A DNA stretch of 64,000 bases, from assembly GCF_029537235.1 (NCBI RefSeq), contig NZ_CP120639.1:744001-808000 (forward strand), read 5' to 3'. This document shows, piece by piece, positions 46,082-55,370 of this stretch (positions are counted from its first letter, which is position 1; each line of letters opens with the position of its first letter). The stretch comes from Rhizobium sp. 32-5/1 (lineage in GTDB: Bacteria > Pseudomonadota > Alphaproteobacteria > Rhizobiales > Rhizobiaceae). The notes under the pieces were generated by a model. It saw nothing but the letters and a program-made list of their open reading frames with translations. It was not told the DNA's origin and made no database searches. A program made the translations under genes and the position numbers.

Positions 46082-46281
46082 GTCTTCTCCTCCATTTGAT
46101 TGAGCCGCGGTCGAGCAAGCGTCGTCCTCAGACGAAATGCATTCCTCCCGACCATCCTCAAGCGCCATTTCTCCTGAACCAGTGGCGAATGTCAATAAGT
46201 AACTCACTCTGAATTAATCTATTGAGGCTAAATCTGCGCGAATGGGGAGGAATGGCGGTCGAAATCGGCGATGCGGGCCGG

Positions 46282-47394
46282 TTATGCCTCTGGATAATAC
46301 CGGTCCAGCAACGGAAGGCAGGCGGCCCCCATCGCTATCGACTTGCGCGCCATCGATCCTTCTCGGGCCGCGATATCAGCGTTGCCGACGAAGTCTAACT
46401 GGGCAATTGCCGAGCGCAGCTTGGCCATGACCAGCCTCAGCATGTGGGCGGGCAAGGGGCCATCGACGATCACCGTCTGGCAGGGAATAAGGGCAGCGCA
46501 GTTTGCAATGGCACAGGCTATGCCTTCCGCAAGCTGGCCGATTGCATTCGCGTTGCCATTGTCGCCGATGGCAAGGTTTTTCAGTTGCACGGGCCGCGCC
46601 TTGCCGTTGGGGATAAGAAGCTTTCCGAGGTCGGGGCCCGTGTCGTCTCGAGAAAACCGGATGCGTCTGTCCTGAACCAGTCCGCCACCGACGGCACTAT
46701 CCAGGAATACATAGAGGAAATCCGGAACGGTGGGCCCGATGCCGTAAATCAACTCAGCGCTGCACGCGGCCACAGCGTCGCTTGAGACGTTGATCGAAAG
46801 GTTCAAGGACCGTCCGACCTGATGGAAGGCGTTTTCGATTTCACTCCAGCGCCGCGCAGACCTGTCACCGGACAAGCCTCCACTGGCAACAGACACGCCA
46901 ATTGCCTGGAACCGGCTACGATCGTCGATATCTAATTGCGCGCGGATGCGGTCCGCCTGATCGTAAACGTGCTTTACCACCTGCTCGAGGTCGTCAGTGG
47001 CAAGCTGTGCGGCGGTTTCCGAAATGACTTCACCGACGAAGTTGACATGCGCTGTGCGGACCTCATGTTTGTCCACATGCACGCCGAGGAAGGACGCGCC
47101 GGCGGGATCAAGGCTGAGCGGGACGTACGGCTGTCCTACCTTTCCCTTTACAGGCGATCCTGCGACGAGCAGGCCGGCTTCGATAAGGCTTCGGGTTATC
47201 ACTGACGCGGTCTGGGCCGCGAGCCCCGAAAGTTCGGCAAGTTGCGCCTTTGATAGGGATCCATGCGCGCGAATGAGTGACAGGACGAGACGTTCGTTCA
47301 CGGCGCGGAGGGCCACGTGATTGCTGCCGGGGCGAGCGATTTCGGCTGGCTTTGAGCCGCGAAGCACTGTTGTTCCTGGGATATGTCCGGTCAA
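46282..47394 (-). CDS. ROK-family transcriptional regulator
   Basis: 370 residues. The N-terminal winged helix is VNERLVLSLIRAHGSLSKAQLAELSGLAAQTASVITRSLIEAGLL, followed by the ROK sugar-kinase fold (FLGVHVDKHEVRTAHVNFVGEVI, FLYVFLDSAVGGGLVQDRRIR). The metal-binding cysteine cluster and catalytic residues of active ROK kinases are not seen, so it is a NagC/XylR-type regulator. It is the first gene on the minus strand before the sugar transporter (gap 200 bp) and is divergent from the SGNH hydrolase. It probably controls both. Confidence 0.92.
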   Translation of the reverse strand: MTGHIPGTTVLRGSKPAEIARPGSNHVALRAVNERLVLSLIRAHGSLSKAQLAELSGLAAQTASVITRSLIEAGLLVAGSPVKGKVGQPYVPLSLDPAGASFLGVHVDKHEVRTAHVNFVGEVISETAAQLATDDLEQVVKHVYDQADRIRAQLDIDDRSRFQAIGVSVASGGLSGDRSARRWSEIENAFHQVGRSLNLSINVSSDAVAACSAELIYGIGPTVPDFLYVFLDSAVGGGLVQDRRIRFSRDDTGPDLGKLLIPNGKARPVQLKNLAIGDNGNANAIGQLAEGIACAIANCAALIPCQTVIVDGPLPAHMLRLVMAKLRSAIAQLDFVGNADIAAREGSMARKSIAMGAACLPLLDRYYPEA

Positions 47395-47508
47395 TGCTGA
47401 CAGTTCCTCGTCGATATTCTATTTATAATTCACACTGTTTTATTTATTGACGTAGCACGACGTCAAGCTTACCCATAGGCGCATTCAAATCATTTGAGGA
47501 GAAAATTC

Positions 47509-48674
47509 GTGGGCAAACGCTGGATTGCATCGTGGAGTGCTGCGCCAATGAACGTGTGGGGTCCGGATGCGCCCCTGTCAGGGTTCTACGGGCAGACCGT
47601 TCGCGAAGTCGCACGCCTGAGTGTCGGTGGAACCGGTGTCGTCGTCCGCCTCACCAACGAGTATGGCAGCAATGCAATCAGTCTTGACGCAGTCAGTATC
47701 GCCTTCGCCTCCGAACATGGGGGTATCGAGCCGCTTACAAGCCGGCCGCTGACCTTCAACGGCAGCCGCGCAATGGTGATCCCACCAGGGTCCTCCGTCA
47801 TCAGCGATCCACTCGACATGGAATTGCGGCCTTTCGCCCGGTTGTCCGTCAGCTATTATGGGGAGGGGTTCGTTCCGATTGAAACGCATCACTTGGAGGC
47901 GCAGCAGACTGCCTACATTTCTGTTCCCGGCGACTTTTCGTCGGCTGGGGAAATGATCATTCAACAGACGACGACGAGCCACTATCTGCTTTCCGACATT
48001 TACGTGGAGGCAGCTGCCAATACGCGCGCCGTTATTTGTTTCGGGGATTCCATCACGGATGGCTATGGCTCGACAATTGACGCAGACCGGCGTTGGCCAG
48101 ATGTCTTTGCTGAACGTTTCTCAGGAGTCGATGGTTTAGGGGAGGTCGCGGTCATCAACCAAGGCATAGGCGGCAACCGTATGCTGCACAGCTGCCGCGG
48201 CAGCCGGGCGATACAGCGGTTCGACAGGGATGTCCTGCGTTATAACTGTGCCAGCCATCTTGTCATTCTGATTGGCATCAACGACATCGTCTGGCCGAAC
48301 ACGGTTCTCGCAGGGCCGCAAGAAGTGGTCAGCTCCGGGGAGATGATCGCTGCCTACCAGCAACTCGTCGCCCGCGCTCGGCTCTCGGGCCTGAAAACGA
48401 TGCTTTGTACTCTTCTACCCTTTGAGGGTACGAACCCAGAGTTTCCTAAGGGTGGCTACTATACGACAGCGAAAGAGCGCATTCGCCAATCAGTGAATTA
48501 TTATATTCGAAATGATAGCGATGCTGACACAATCATGGATTTCGATGCCTTGATGCGCGACCCTCACGTCCCACGCGGCTGCGTCCTGAATACGACAGTG
48601 GCGACCACATTCATCCGAACGATAGTGGCTACCGTGTCATGGCAGAAGCGATTGATATTTCATTTATGGATTAG
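47509..48674 (+). pseudogene. SGNH/GDSL-family hydrolase, one frameshift near the end
   Basis: The GTG at 47509 has GAGGAG eight bases upstream. N-terminal WIASWSAAPMNVWG...VREVARLSVGGTGVVVRLTNEYGS is the extra domain of this esterase group. SGNH blocks are AVICFGDSITDGYGS (nucleophile Ser), NQGIGGNRML (Gly), LVILIGINDI (Asn). After DPHVP the frame is wrong; one added base in the CCC near 48571 gives TRLRPEYDSGDHIHPNDSGYRVMAEAI with the catalytic Asp/His, and a stop at 48674. Length is about 388 residues. It probably releases acyl groups from the carbohydrate taken up by the neighbouring transporter. Confidence 0.88.
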
Positions 48675-48957
48675 GCAGGAGGCACTTTCTTGGCTGGTAG
48701 AGCTTGCTCTCCACGGAATTGTATCTGGTCCCGTGAGAGGTGGTTCGGTTCGTTTGAACAGTTTCGAGCGTTTGGCCAAGTGGATTTCTGCCTCGATTAT
48801 GCTGCGACCTTCATCGGTGTCAGCGCGTCGAAGCAAGCCTACTCCGGGGCTGCCACGCTCGCGAGGCTGCTTGTATAGGGTCGCCATGGCACGGGAGCTA
48901 TGGCACATTGACTGCAATAGCAATTTATGGCGACATTTCTTTTTGAACTAAATGCTT
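48675..48957. other. No gene seen
   Basis: Open frames continue here only because the hydrolase frame was lost. No family features. Confidence 0.4.
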
Positions 48958-49049
48958 AAGTTCCATAAATAGGCGTTATCCCACGAAGTATGTCTTTTCA
49001 GACACTTAAGCTATCTGACCAACCTGTCGCCGGTTCGATTCCTATCAAG
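48958..49049 (+). repeat. Dispersed direct repeat of about 93 bp, copy 2
   Basis: Matches 30553-30647 from AAGTTCCATAAATAGGCG to TTCGATTCCTATCAAG. The two copies bracket 18.3 kb of sequence holding the LysR/MBL pair, the scrap zone and the sugar locus. The unit lies at the boundary between the sugar locus and the opine-type locus. Confidence 0.8.
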
Positions 49050-49124
49050 TCACTGGGTCTGGATTTGCCGCTCGCTGCGCGCGTTATCGCGGCGCCAAGT
49101 GCTCGATCCAGCCGTGTGCCTTGC

Positions 49125-49934
49125 TCAACCCTGGTTGAACCGCGCGATGAATTGGTCGAAGCGCTCGCTGACACCGCCTCGGAACAGCTCCTGCGGCAAG
49201 CCTTCAGCATTGATCCGGCCTTGTTCGAGAAAAACGATCCGGCTCGATACGTCTCGGGCAAAGGCCATTTCGTGGGTGACGATCAGCATCGTCCGTCCCT
49301 CAGCTGCCAGGTCGCGCATCACTTTGAGCACTTCGCCAACGAGTTCGGGATCGAGAGCGGATGTGGGCTCGTCGAAGAGAAGTACCCGCGGTTTCATGAC
49401 CAAGGCGCGGGCAATGGCCGCTCTCTGCTGCTGCCCGCCGGACAGTTGGGCCGGGTATGCTTTTGCCCGGTCTATCAGGCCGACGCGCTTCAGCATCGCC
49501 TCGGCCTCGTCGCGCACCTGGCCGCGACTACGGCGTTGCACATGCACGGGCGCCTCCATCAGATTTTCGAGCACCGTCATATGGCTCCACAGGCAGAAGT
49601 TCTGAAACACCATCGCCACCTGCGTTCGCAGGCGGTCCACCTGGTTCCGGTCGCCGATACGAAGGTTGCTTCCGCTTGGTCGCAGATTGACCTTTTCGCC
49701 GAAGATTTGCAGCCTACCAGCCGAGGGAAGCTCCAGAAGGTTGAGGCAGCGCAGGAACGTCGACTTGCCTGAGCCGGATGCGCCAAGGATGGAAACGACT
49801 TCACCGTCATGGGCTCGGAAGTCGATGCCCTTCAGCACCTCGACTGTGCCGTAGCGCTTGTGGAGATCATTGACCGAAATGGCGGGAACTGCAGGGGTAT
49901 TGTGGGCAACAACTGAGCGATTGACGGAAGCCAT
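49125..49934 (-). CDS. Polar amino-acid ABC transporter ATP-binding protein (OccP/HisP-like)
   Basis: 269 residues. Walker A GASGSGKSTFLRCLN, Q-loop AMVFQNFCLWSHMTVLENLMEAP, signature LSGGQQQRAAIARAL, Walker B RVLLFDEPTSALDPE and H-loop LIVTHEMAFA are all intact. The FLRCLNLLE after Walker A and the SHMTVLEN stretch mark the polar amino-acid group that also serves opine uptake (OccP, NocP, HisP). Last gene of the minus-strand locus, 24 bp after the second permease. Confidence 0.95.
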   Translation of the reverse strand: MASVNRSVVAHNTPAVPAISVNDLHKRYGTVEVLKGIDFRAHDGEVVSILGASGSGKSTFLRCLNLLELPSAGRLQIFGEKVNLRPSGSNLRIGDRNQVDRLRTQVAMVFQNFCLWSHMTVLENLMEAPVHVQRRSRGQVRDEAEAMLKRVGLIDRAKAYPAQLSGGQQQRAAIARALVMKPRVLLFDEPTSALDPELVGEVLKVMRDLAAEGRTMLIVTHEMAFARDVSSRIVFLEQGRINAEGLPQELFRGGVSERFDQFIARFNQG

Positions 49935-49958
49935 CAGGTTTCTCCGTAGGGTGCGCGG

Positions 49959-50653
49959 TCAGGCGCGACGATGGGCGTGGTGGGCATGCAGTTGGCGCTC
50001 GAAGAGCGCGAAGGCTGTGCTCATCAGGAAAGTCAGGGCCAGGTAGATGGCACCGGTGACGATGAAGATTTCAAACACGCGGTATGTCGAGGAAATCAGC
50101 TTGTGCGCGATACCGGTGAGCTCGGTCAGGGTGATGATGCTGGCCAGCGAGGTCGCCTTAATCATCAGGATTGCCTCGCTGCCGTAGACAGCCAGGCCCT
50201 GGCGCAGGGCGATGGGCCAGATAATGCGACGGCGCAGCAGAAAACCCGACATGCCGCAGGCACGTCCGGCTTCAATCTCGTGAGCCGGCACGGCCTGAAC
50301 TGCACCGCGAATAATCTCGGCTGTATAGGCCGAGGTGTTGAGCGCCAAGGCCAGGATGGCGCACCAGTAGGGTTCGCGCAGGAAGGGCCAGAGGGCGGAA
50401 TGGCGCAGCGGGGCAATCTGACCCAGGCCGTAGTAGATCAGGAAGATCTGCAGCAGGAGAGGGTGCCGCGAAACAGTTCGACGTGGGCCTTCGCGATCCA
50501 CCGCAGCGGCGCGAATGCGCTGCTGGCAGCGCCGGCGACGAATACGGCGAGTACAAAGCCGATCGAGAGGGACAACGCCGCCAGTTGAAGCGTAAGCGGC
50601 AGGCCCGACAAGAGTTGATCGAGCACGTCCGTTAGAAAGGGCCAATCCAACAT
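49959..50653 (-). pseudogene. Polar amino-acid ABC permease (OccM/HisM-like), one frameshift
   Basis: The ATG at 50653 (MLDWPFLTDVLDQLLSGLPLTLQLAALSLSIGF) overlaps the previous stop as TGATG. After VELFRGT a lost C (near 50462) breaks the frame; it resumes at once as PLLLQIFLIYYGLGQIAP. Conserved parts include FRGTPLLLQIFLIYYGL, EIIRGAVQAVPAHEIEAGRACGMSGFLLRRRIIWPIALRQ (EAA loop) and TSLASIITLTELTG. Length repaired is about 231 residues. It forms the pore with the neighbouring permease. Confidence 0.88.
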
Positions 50654-51366
50654 CAGCGTCTCCAGGGTTTGGCGAGATGGTTTTCCATCCGGCCCAGGAC
50701 GGCGCCCGTCATGCGCCCGATGACCAGGAACATCGCAGCCGCAACGGCGTAGAACAGGAGGGGTTGGCGGGTTGACCCCGCAGCGGTGCCGGCCTGGCGC
50801 AACAGTTCCGTCAGCCCGATGACAGACAGGAGAGACGTTTCCTTGAGTGCCGACTGCCAGATGTTGCCCAGTGCAGGGAGCGCGAAACGCAGTGTCTGGG
50901 GGCCAATGATCCGGCGCAGTAGCAGGAATTTCGACATGCCGCAGGAGGCGCCTGCTTCGATCTGGCCGCGGTCCAGCCGAAGGTATGCGGATCGGTAGAC
51001 TTCCGCCTGATAGGCGCCGGAGACGATACCAACTGCAAAGACGCCCATGACAAATGAAGGCAGAGAATAGAAACCGGGAAATCCCCCGGTGTTCAAGAGC
51101 GTCGTTAAGACGACGCTTCCCCCGAAATAGAACAAGTAGACCACCAGGATTTCCGGAACCCCGCGGAAAATGGTGGTGTAGGCCTGGCCGATCAGGCGCA
51201 GGACAGGCGAACGTGCAAGCTTGAGGGTCGCGCCGCCAATCCCGAAGACGCTTCCCAGAAGAAAGCCGCAGAGAGCGGCAGAGATCGTGATGCCTGCGGC
51301 CTGGAGCAGCGGCAGTCCCCACCCCTGTGGCCCGAATCCTAAGAGGTCGAACATACCCGGTGTCAT
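50653..51366 (-). CDS. Polar amino-acid ABC permease (OccQ/HisQ-like)
   Basis: 237 residues, intact. It starts MTPGMFDLLGFGPQGWGLPLLQAAGITI; LLGSVFGIGG and FRGVPEILVVYLFYFG follow. The EAA loop is EAGASCGMSKFLLLRRIIGPQTLRFALPALGNIW, and KETSLLSVIGLTELLRQAG follows. The ATG overlaps the oxidase gene stop (ATGA at 51363-51366) and its stop overlaps the next permease start, so enzyme and transporter genes form one tightly coupled operon. Confidence 0.93.
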   Translation of the reverse strand: MTPGMFDLLGFGPQGWGLPLLQAAGITISAALCGFLLGSVFGIGGATLKLARSPVLRLIGQAYTTIFRGVPEILVVYLFYFGGSVVLTTLLNTGGFPGFYSLPSFVMGVFAVGIVSGAYQAEVYRSAYLRLDRGQIEAGASCGMSKFLLLRRIIGPQTLRFALPALGNIWQSALKETSLLSVIGLTELLRQAGTAAGSTRQPLLFYAVAAAMFLVIGRMTGAVLGRMENHLAKPWRR

Positions 51367-52535
51367 GGGGAAACCTCATCTTTGCGCGGTGGTTGGGGCG
51401 GCAGGCGATCGACCGCGAAAGGCGCAAGCCTCGGATCTAAGTCTCCCGAGACAAGCGACTGCGCGACAGCCTCCCCCACGGCGGGTGCAAGCTGAAAACC
51501 GTGGCCGCAGAACCCGAACACATGCCAGAGACCGGCATGCCGGCGGCTTGGGCCGATGAACGGTATGCCGTCCGGGGTGGCGCCTTCGAGGCCGGTCCAG
51601 GTTCGTAGGACAGGCACGCCGGCCAGGACTGGAAAGGCTGCAACGGTAGCCGCTGCGCTCGATGCCATGCGATCCATGATGGTGAATGAGGTATCGCCGT
51701 CCAGGCAGGGCTTACCCAAGATGCCGCCGCCGATAACCAGCGAGCCGACCGCGCTCTGCTTGAACGAGAGCGGCTGGTCGATCCCGATCACAACGGGGGC
51801 GATGAACGGCTTTACACGCGCCGTCACCATCATAGAGAGCGCCGTGACCTTGATCGGGAGGGTTTCGCCCAGGCGCGCGGCGACGTCCGATCCCCAGGCG
51901 CCCGCGCAGTTGAGCGCCCAGTCCGCCTCGATCATCCCCGCATGCGTATCGGCCCGCCACCCGCCCCCAGGTTTGGGGGCGAGGTCGCGCATTGTGCATT
52001 GCTCGAGGATTCGCACACCGGCAGCCTCCGCAGCGTTGCGGAAGGCGCGAGCAGCATTGGCGGGGTTTGCATGTCCGTCACGCCGCGAAATCAGGCCTCC
52101 GAGTGCCGACCTGGCAAGACCTGGCAGGAGGCGATGGAGTTCGGCGGGCGCAATCAGCTCTTCGGAATGGACGCCCCGGCGGTGCATATCCTGAGACCGC
52201 GCTTCGCACCATTGCAGCTCGGCCGTATCCATCGCGAGCGCGATCTGTGACGTTCCGAGCCGGACCTCGCAGGCTTCGGCTGCGGCGTCTCCCACGAAGT
52301 CCGCAAGATTGGCCCACATGTCCATGGCGCGTAGTGACAGAGGATATTCGCGGACGTCGCGCATGAGGGAGCGAAGGCCGCCAGCGTTGACGCCCGAGGC
52401 ATGCCGACCCGCTAGGTTCTTCTCAACGACGGTCACTTGCCAGCCGGCGCGGGCGAGGAACAGGGCGATTGAGCATCCCTGCAACCCGCCGCCAATGATG
52501 AGGACATCGTTGCCAGCCTTATGCATTGGCCTCAT
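51363..52535 (-). CDS. FAD-dependent oxidoreductase, small catalytic subunit (opine oxidase OoxB-like)
   Basis: 390 residues of the DAO superfamily. It has the Rossmann FAD site DVLIIGGGLQGCSIALFLARAGWQVTVVEK, HASGVNAGGLRSLMRD, GGLISRRDGHANPANAARAFRNAAEAAG, WALNCAGAWGSD and a C-terminal GLEGATPDGIPFIGPS...WHVFGFCGHGFQLAPAVGEAVA. This is the subunit that binds the amine substrate in opine oxidases and related D-hydroxyproline or amino-acid dehydrogenases. The context (polar amino-acid transporter, two partner subunits) points to an opine or an unusual amino acid. Overlaps its neighbours on both sides. Confidence 0.9.
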   Translation of the reverse strand: MRPMHKAGNDVLIIGGGLQGCSIALFLARAGWQVTVVEKNLAGRHASGVNAGGLRSLMRDVREYPLSLRAMDMWANLADFVGDAAAEACEVRLGTSQIALAMDTAELQWCEARSQDMHRRGVHSEELIAPAELHRLLPGLARSALGGLISRRDGHANPANAARAFRNAAEAAGVRILEQCTMRDLAPKPGGGWRADTHAGMIEADWALNCAGAWGSDVAARLGETLPIKVTALSMMVTARVKPFIAPVVIGIDQPLSFKQSAVGSLVIGGGILGKPCLDGDTSFTIMDRMASSAAATVAAFPVLAGVPVLRTWTGLEGATPDGIPFIGPSRRHAGLWHVFGFCGHGFQLAPAVGEAVAQSLVSGDLDPRLAPFAVDRLPPQPPRKDEVSP

Positions 52536-54011
52536 CTCCGACGACGGTTTGAGGTTTGTCGTCGAGCGATTCGATTTGTGCCAGATCCGGGTCCAGACCC
52601 GTCATGTTGGCCAGCGCGCCGAGGGGCAGGGGCGCACCGGAGGCCGTGCACGGAAGGGAGAGGAGGCGCCAGCTTGTCGGGATCTGCTTCAATGAGAAGC
52701 CGGGCGAGTATGGCCGCGCAGCTTCGGCCCTGACAGGCGCCCATGCCACAACGCAGGGTGCCACGGATCAGGTTCATGTCCCGGGCGCCGTCCCGGATCG
52801 TCGCGCGCAGCGCGCCTGCCGTAATCTCTTCGCAGCGACAGACGATGGTTGCGTCATCGGGCAATTGCGCGGTCAGGCCAGGCGGAAACGCAGCATCAAG
52901 GAAGGGCGCGCCGCCAGGGCGCGCTGTACGTCGATACCCGTCCGACCCGTGGCCGGCTTGCCGGCGGCTTGGCCCAGTTCGGCGAGAATGGCTCCAGCTG
53001 CATGGCGTCCGTGAGCGATCGCCGCGTCGGCGCCGCCGATCCGGCGCGCATCGCCCGTGACGCGGATCCTGCAAGGTCCCGTGGTCAGTGCAGGGCCGGG
53101 CGCCAGTTCGGCCCTGCCATCCGATGTTGTTTGGGGACGCCAACTTGCGTCGTCATGTTTCCATTCGAGGGCAAGCCCGGCGGCGTGCGCTAGATCCGTC
53201 GACGGCACGATACCGTCATGAACGACGAGGAGATCGCAGGGCAGGTCGATCGTTCTGCCAGGGAAAGTCATGCGGACCGACTCGATCCGGTTGAGACCCT
53301 TGCTTCAAGCCCGGAGATACCGGTCTGCATGGGAACACCAGCCAGGCGCAATCGGGCAAGCCAGCCCAGACCCTTGAGGAGCGCTGGAACGCCTGTCGGA
53401 TGTAGCCTTTTGAGGGCGGTAAACTTGTCTTTCAGCCGATCTGTGCGTGCGATCAATGCCGGCCGCACGCCAAGGCGCCGCAGCTGATCGGCCAGCAGAA
53501 AGATCAGTGGTCCGGTTCCCGCCAAGACGATCCTGCCTTCGGGCTTGAGGCGCCCCGCCTTCAGCAATGTCTGAACCGCTCCGGCGGTCATCACGCCGGG
53601 TAGCGTCCACCCCGGAAACGGCGTCGGACGTTCCATCGCGCCGCTGGCGAGTATGACGTGCGGCGCGCGCGAATATCCGGCCGCATGGCCTTTCAGCCAG
53701 CCGACCGTACCGTCTGCACGCAAGTCCCAGACCGTGGTGTCCGGCCGAAAGTCGATACCGGGTGTGGTTCGGAACCGCTCGATCAGGGTAAGGCCGGCCT
53801 TGTAGGTCGGCCCGAGTGCGGACAGAAGGCTTTCCGTCTGAGGAATTGCCTGCATGTTGGCTTCAAGTGCGCGAAAGATCTGCCCGCCGGGCGCTGGCTG
53901 CATGTCAAGCACGATCACGCGATACCCGCCGCAGGCCAGTTCGATCGCGGAAGACATTCCGGCCGGGCCCGCTCCGATGATGATGGCGTCAGCGTCAGGC
54001 GCAAGCGTCAT
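52519..54011 (-). pseudogene. NAD/FAD oxidoreductase large subunit with BFD Fe-S domain (OoxA-like), several frame breaks
   Basis: The intact N-terminal half (54011 to 53268) has AIIIGAGPAGMSSAIELACGGYRVIVLD, PGGQIFR, PHVILASGAMERPTPFPGWTLPGVMTAGAVQTLLK and VLAGTGPLIFLLADQLRRLGV. It continues after breaks near 53290, 52907, 52662 and 52628 (lost C or T, including a GGAAGGGAGAGGAGG tract on the plus strand). The pieces are LLVVHDGIVPSTDLAHAAG, then the BFD-like [2Fe-2S] region DDATIVCRCEEITAGALRATI...LRCGMGACQGRSC, then RARPPVRPLPLGALANM. Repaired, it is about 498 residues, matching OoxA/HcnB-type subunits. It passes electrons from the small subunit. Confidence 0.85.
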
Positions 54012-54313
54012 TGCAAATCCACTCCGGGAATGATCGCGGGTCCATTCTGGGTGCGAAGCTTCATGCCGGTTACGACCTGGCTCAGGCAGGCCTGACGGCT
54101 TCCGATGCCGTCGATCTCGATCAGACAGTCAAAGCAGTGTCCGATCATGCAATAGGGCAATCGTCTGGCACCACTGACCGGTGTCGTGCGGAAGTGGGTA
54201 ACGCCAGCCCGCAACAGGCAGGCTGCGATGGTTTCACCGGCCCGCGCAGGGATGGGTCGGCCATCCAGATAAATATTGATCGTTACCTCGGCGGACCCGA
54301 CGGGCTCAAACAT
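54008..54313 (-). CDS. Small (2Fe-2S)-binding subunit of the oxidase
   Basis: 101 residues. VTINIYLDGRPIPARAGETIAACLLRAGVTHFR starts the plant-ferredoxin-like fold. Cysteines in RRLPYCMIGHCFDCLIEIDG and SRQACL supply the cluster ligands. Such a subunit completes the heterotrimeric opine/hydroxyproline-type dehydrogenases. The stop overlaps the large-subunit ATG (ATGA at 54008-54011). It lies 90 bp after the binding-protein gene, with a hairpin between. Confidence 0.9.
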   Translation of the reverse strand: MFEPVGSAEVTINIYLDGRPIPARAGETIAACLLRAGVTHFRTTPVSGARRLPYCMIGHCFDCLIEIDGIGSRQACLSQVVTGMKLRTQNGPAIIPGVDLQ

Positions 54314-54371
54314 GGCGTCACCTGTGCAATCGTTGAAGCATTTACTTCGACGCGTTTGTCGCGTGGCGGCA

Positions 54372-54395
54372 ATCCCCTCCTGGGGAGGAGGGGAT
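54372..54395. other. Perfect 9-bp hairpin after the binding-protein gene
   Basis: ATCCCCTCC (54372-54380) pairs with GGAGGGGAT (54387-54395) around a 6-nt loop, in the gap between the solute-binding-protein stop and the (2Fe-2S) subunit start. It occupies the same position relative to a binding-protein gene as the hairpin at 44733, so it is likely to raise binding-protein yield by protecting the 3' end. Confidence 0.65.
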
Positions 54396-54403
54396 GACGT
54401 GCG

Positions 54404-55252
54404 CTATTCGTGGATCGAGATATCCACGCCGAACCACTTTTCAGTCAGGGCCTTGTTGGTCCCGTCCTTGTTGATGTCCGTGATGGCGGCATCGAAGGCC
54501 GCCCGTAGAGCTTCATCACCGGGTCGCAAGGCGACATTGGTTGTACCCAACCCGAGCACACCGCCAGCGAAGGTGGGGCCGGTAAAGACCAGCGTACCCG
54601 CCGGGCTGGCATCGATCACCGCTTTGAACGCCGTCACATTTGCTACAGCGAGGTCGAGGCGTCCGGCGGTCAGGTCCAGGCCGAGCTGTTCGAAAGAGGG
54701 ATATTCCCGGATATCCATGCCCTTGAAATATTCGCCCACAAAGGTCGCCGCGGTGGAACCGGTCTGGACTCCGATAATCTTGCCGGAGAGTTTTTGCTTC
54801 ATGGCTGCCAGAGCCGCCTCAGCCTCCTTCGGGGCTGTCGCAAGATCAAATGCCTGGCCCGGATCCGGAAGATCCTTGAGCGCATTGTCGCCGGAAGTCA
54901 GGAATCCATTGGGCGCCCGGGCGTAGGGCTTGGAGAAGCCGATGACTTTCTTGCGTTCTTCGGTGACACCCATGGATGCGATGATGGCGTCGTATTTGCC
55001 GACCGTCAGGCCCGGGATGATGCCGTTCCATTCCTGGGCGATGAGATCGCATTTGATCTTCATGCGCTCACAAAGGGCTTTCGTCAGTTCGATTTCATAG
55101 CCACCGAGGGACCCATCGGCATTGCTGAAATTCCATGGAGGATAGGCGCCCTCAGTCGCGACGGTGATGTGATCCGGCAGGTCCTGAGCGTTTGCCGCGC
55201 CCACAAGAAGGGGTGTCAGGGCAAGGGTAAGCAGTATACGGCGTCTGAGCAT
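54404..55252 (-). CDS. Polar amino-acid/opine-type ABC solute-binding protein
   Basis: 282 residues. Signal peptide MLRRRILLTLALTPLLVGA ending ANAQ. The family 3 binding-protein signature GGYEIELTKALCERMKIKCDLIAQEWNGIIPGLTVGKYDAIIASMGVTEERKKVIGFSKPY is complete, with IIGVQTGSTAATFVGEYF and the usual ending ALTEKWFGVDIS. It is of the OccT/NocT/HisJ kind. First gene of the minus-strand locus, divergent from the LysR gene with 117 bp between, which must contain the regulated promoter. Confidence 0.94.
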   Translation of the reverse strand: MLRRRILLTLALTPLLVGAANAQDLPDHITVATEGAYPPWNFSNADGSLGGYEIELTKALCERMKIKCDLIAQEWNGIIPGLTVGKYDAIIASMGVTEERKKVIGFSKPYARAPNGFLTSGDNALKDLPDPGQAFDLATAPKEAEAALAAMKQKLSGKIIGVQTGSTAATFVGEYFKGMDIREYPSFEQLGLDLTAGRLDLAVANVTAFKAVIDASPAGTLVFTGPTFAGGVLGLGTTNVALRPGDEALRAAFDAAITDINKDGTNKALTEKWFGVDISIHE

Positions 55253-55357
55253 ATCTTTGTTCCCTTTGTATCATTGGCTCGGGCTTTGCATAACCCGTGA
55301 GGCTAATATGACACTGCGTGGAGCATCTTGGGATACGGTATGTGATTGACCTCAGAC

Positions 55358-55370
55358 TAAGTTGAACTTA
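55358..55370. promoter_or_regulatory. TAAGT-TGA-ACTTA inverted repeat in the divergent promoter
   Basis: A short 5-bp inverted repeat immediately before the LysR start and about 105 bp upstream of the binding-protein gene. It is a candidate LysR-type autoregulatory half-site, though short enough to be chance. Confidence 0.3.

Noticed and set aside
48958..49049. tRNA-like stretch (GGTTCGATTCC) inside the 93-bp repeat
   Set aside because: The flanking bases cannot form a T stem, and no acceptor, D or anticodon arms can be drawn. The similarity is limited to the T-loop motif in both copies.
52849..53193. Plus-strand frames within the oxidase large-subunit gene
   Set aside because: They exist because the real minus-strand frame is broken; they have no recognisable content.
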